The notes under the pieces: model-generated
Told to the model about the DNA's origin: nothing
Database searches by the model: none
What the model saw: only the letters and a program-made list of their open reading frames with translations
Made by a program: the position numbers and the translations under genes
Source: Actinomycetes bacterium
Lineage (GTDB): Bacteria; Actinomycetota; Acidimicrobiia; Acidimicrobiales; Palsa-688
Length of the DNA stretch: 50,845 nucleotides
Assembly (NCBI GenBank): GCA_021828475.1
Contig: JAJZIY010000020.1
Coordinates: 1-50,845 of the forward strand
Direction of reading: 5' to 3'
Shown: positions 50,616 to 50,845 of the stretch, piece after piece
How positions within the stretch are numbered: position 1 is the stretch's first letter
How the letters are laid out: each line of letters starts with the position of its first letter

Positions 50616-50845
50616 GCCGAGTACTCGTAGGTGGTGCGGTTCTTGAAGAACATGAACTGTCCGACGCTGAACAGCAGCACCACGCCGAAGAGCAGCACCG
50701 ACAGGGCGGCGGCCTCCCCGTAGCGGGTGCCGACGAAGCCGATGTCGTAGATGTTGAGGCTGATGACCTTGGTCGAGTCCCCGGGCCCGCCGGTGCCGCC
50801 GGTCAGTACGTACAGGGTGTCGAACACCTGGAACGAGCCGATGAC
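50612..50845 (-). CDS. Sugar ABC transporter permease (MalF type), operon c, 5' end beyond the window
   Basis: Only the last 77 residues are present: VIGSFQVFDTLYVLTGGTGG, SLNIYDIGFVGTRYGEAAAL and the final helix, ending FKNRTTYEYSA. The 'QVFDTLYVLTGG' and 'GEAAALSVLLF' stretches are typical of the C-terminal part of MalF/UgpA-like permeases. The rest of operon (c) and its regulator lie to the right of the window. Confidence 0.9.
   Translation of the reverse strand, partial: VIGSFQVFDTLYVLTGGTGGPGDSTKVISLNIYDIGFVGTRYGEAAALSVLLFGVVLLFSVGQFMFFKNRTTYEYSA

Overview
The window is high-GC DNA with tightly packed genes, many GTG starts, ATGA/GTGA stop-start overlaps and several promoters that fit leaderless transcripts. 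It looks like an actinobacterium (Actinomycetota). The strongest taxonomic hint is a seven-gene block that matches the M. tuberculosis Rv0081-Rv0087 ('hyc') locus gene for gene. The three sugar ABC importers have no ATPase of their own, which fits the actinobacterial habit of sharing an MsiK-type ATPase. I cannot name the genus.

Region 1 (1-9.6 kb) is an accessory patchwork. Intact genes are a VOC protein (cut by the window edge), pirin, a UBP-type zinc finger protein, a PadR-regulated DrrAB-type exporter, an ArsR-ArsM fusion, a coiled-coil protein, an aquaporin and a small protein. Between them lie fragments of at least five other genes: YceI, an NAD(P)-binding oxidoreductase, an AhpD/CMD protein, a TetR regulator and a PEP-synthase-like protein. 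These look like deletion scars.

Region 2 (9.6-17.2 kb) is a six-gene operon for a membrane complex related to hydrogenase-4, formate hydrogenlyase and complex I, followed by its ArsR-type regulator. The large subunit lacks the cysteines that bind the NiFe centre, so it is probably an energy-converting 'hydrogenase-related' complex and not a true hydrogenase.

Region 3 (17.2-21.3 kb) holds a TRIC-type channel and a two-gene unit. The first is a Rad50/RloC-like ATPase with a CPVC zinc hook and a C-terminal RX6H motif, as in HEPN RNases. The second is a small helical partner. This is the best candidate for an undescribed defence or toxin system.

Region 4 (21.3-50.8 kb) is a carbohydrate island with three binding-protein-dependent importers. 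(a) LacI regulator, SBP, two permeases and a GH13 glucosidase, followed by an ABC exporter pair. (b) A minus-strand operon of SBP, two permeases, PfkB kinase, SIS protein, PhyH dioxygenase and IlvD/Edd dehydratase, divergent from a GntR/HutC regulator. Its core resembles the fructosamine (frl) operon. (c) A minus-strand operon of two permeases, SBP and GH36 alpha-galactosidase, cut by the right edge. Between (b) and (c) lie a Gfo/Idh/MocA oxidoreductase, a DExH helicase, an MscS channel and a diguanylate cyclase. No tRNA, rRNA or intact insertion sequence was seen.
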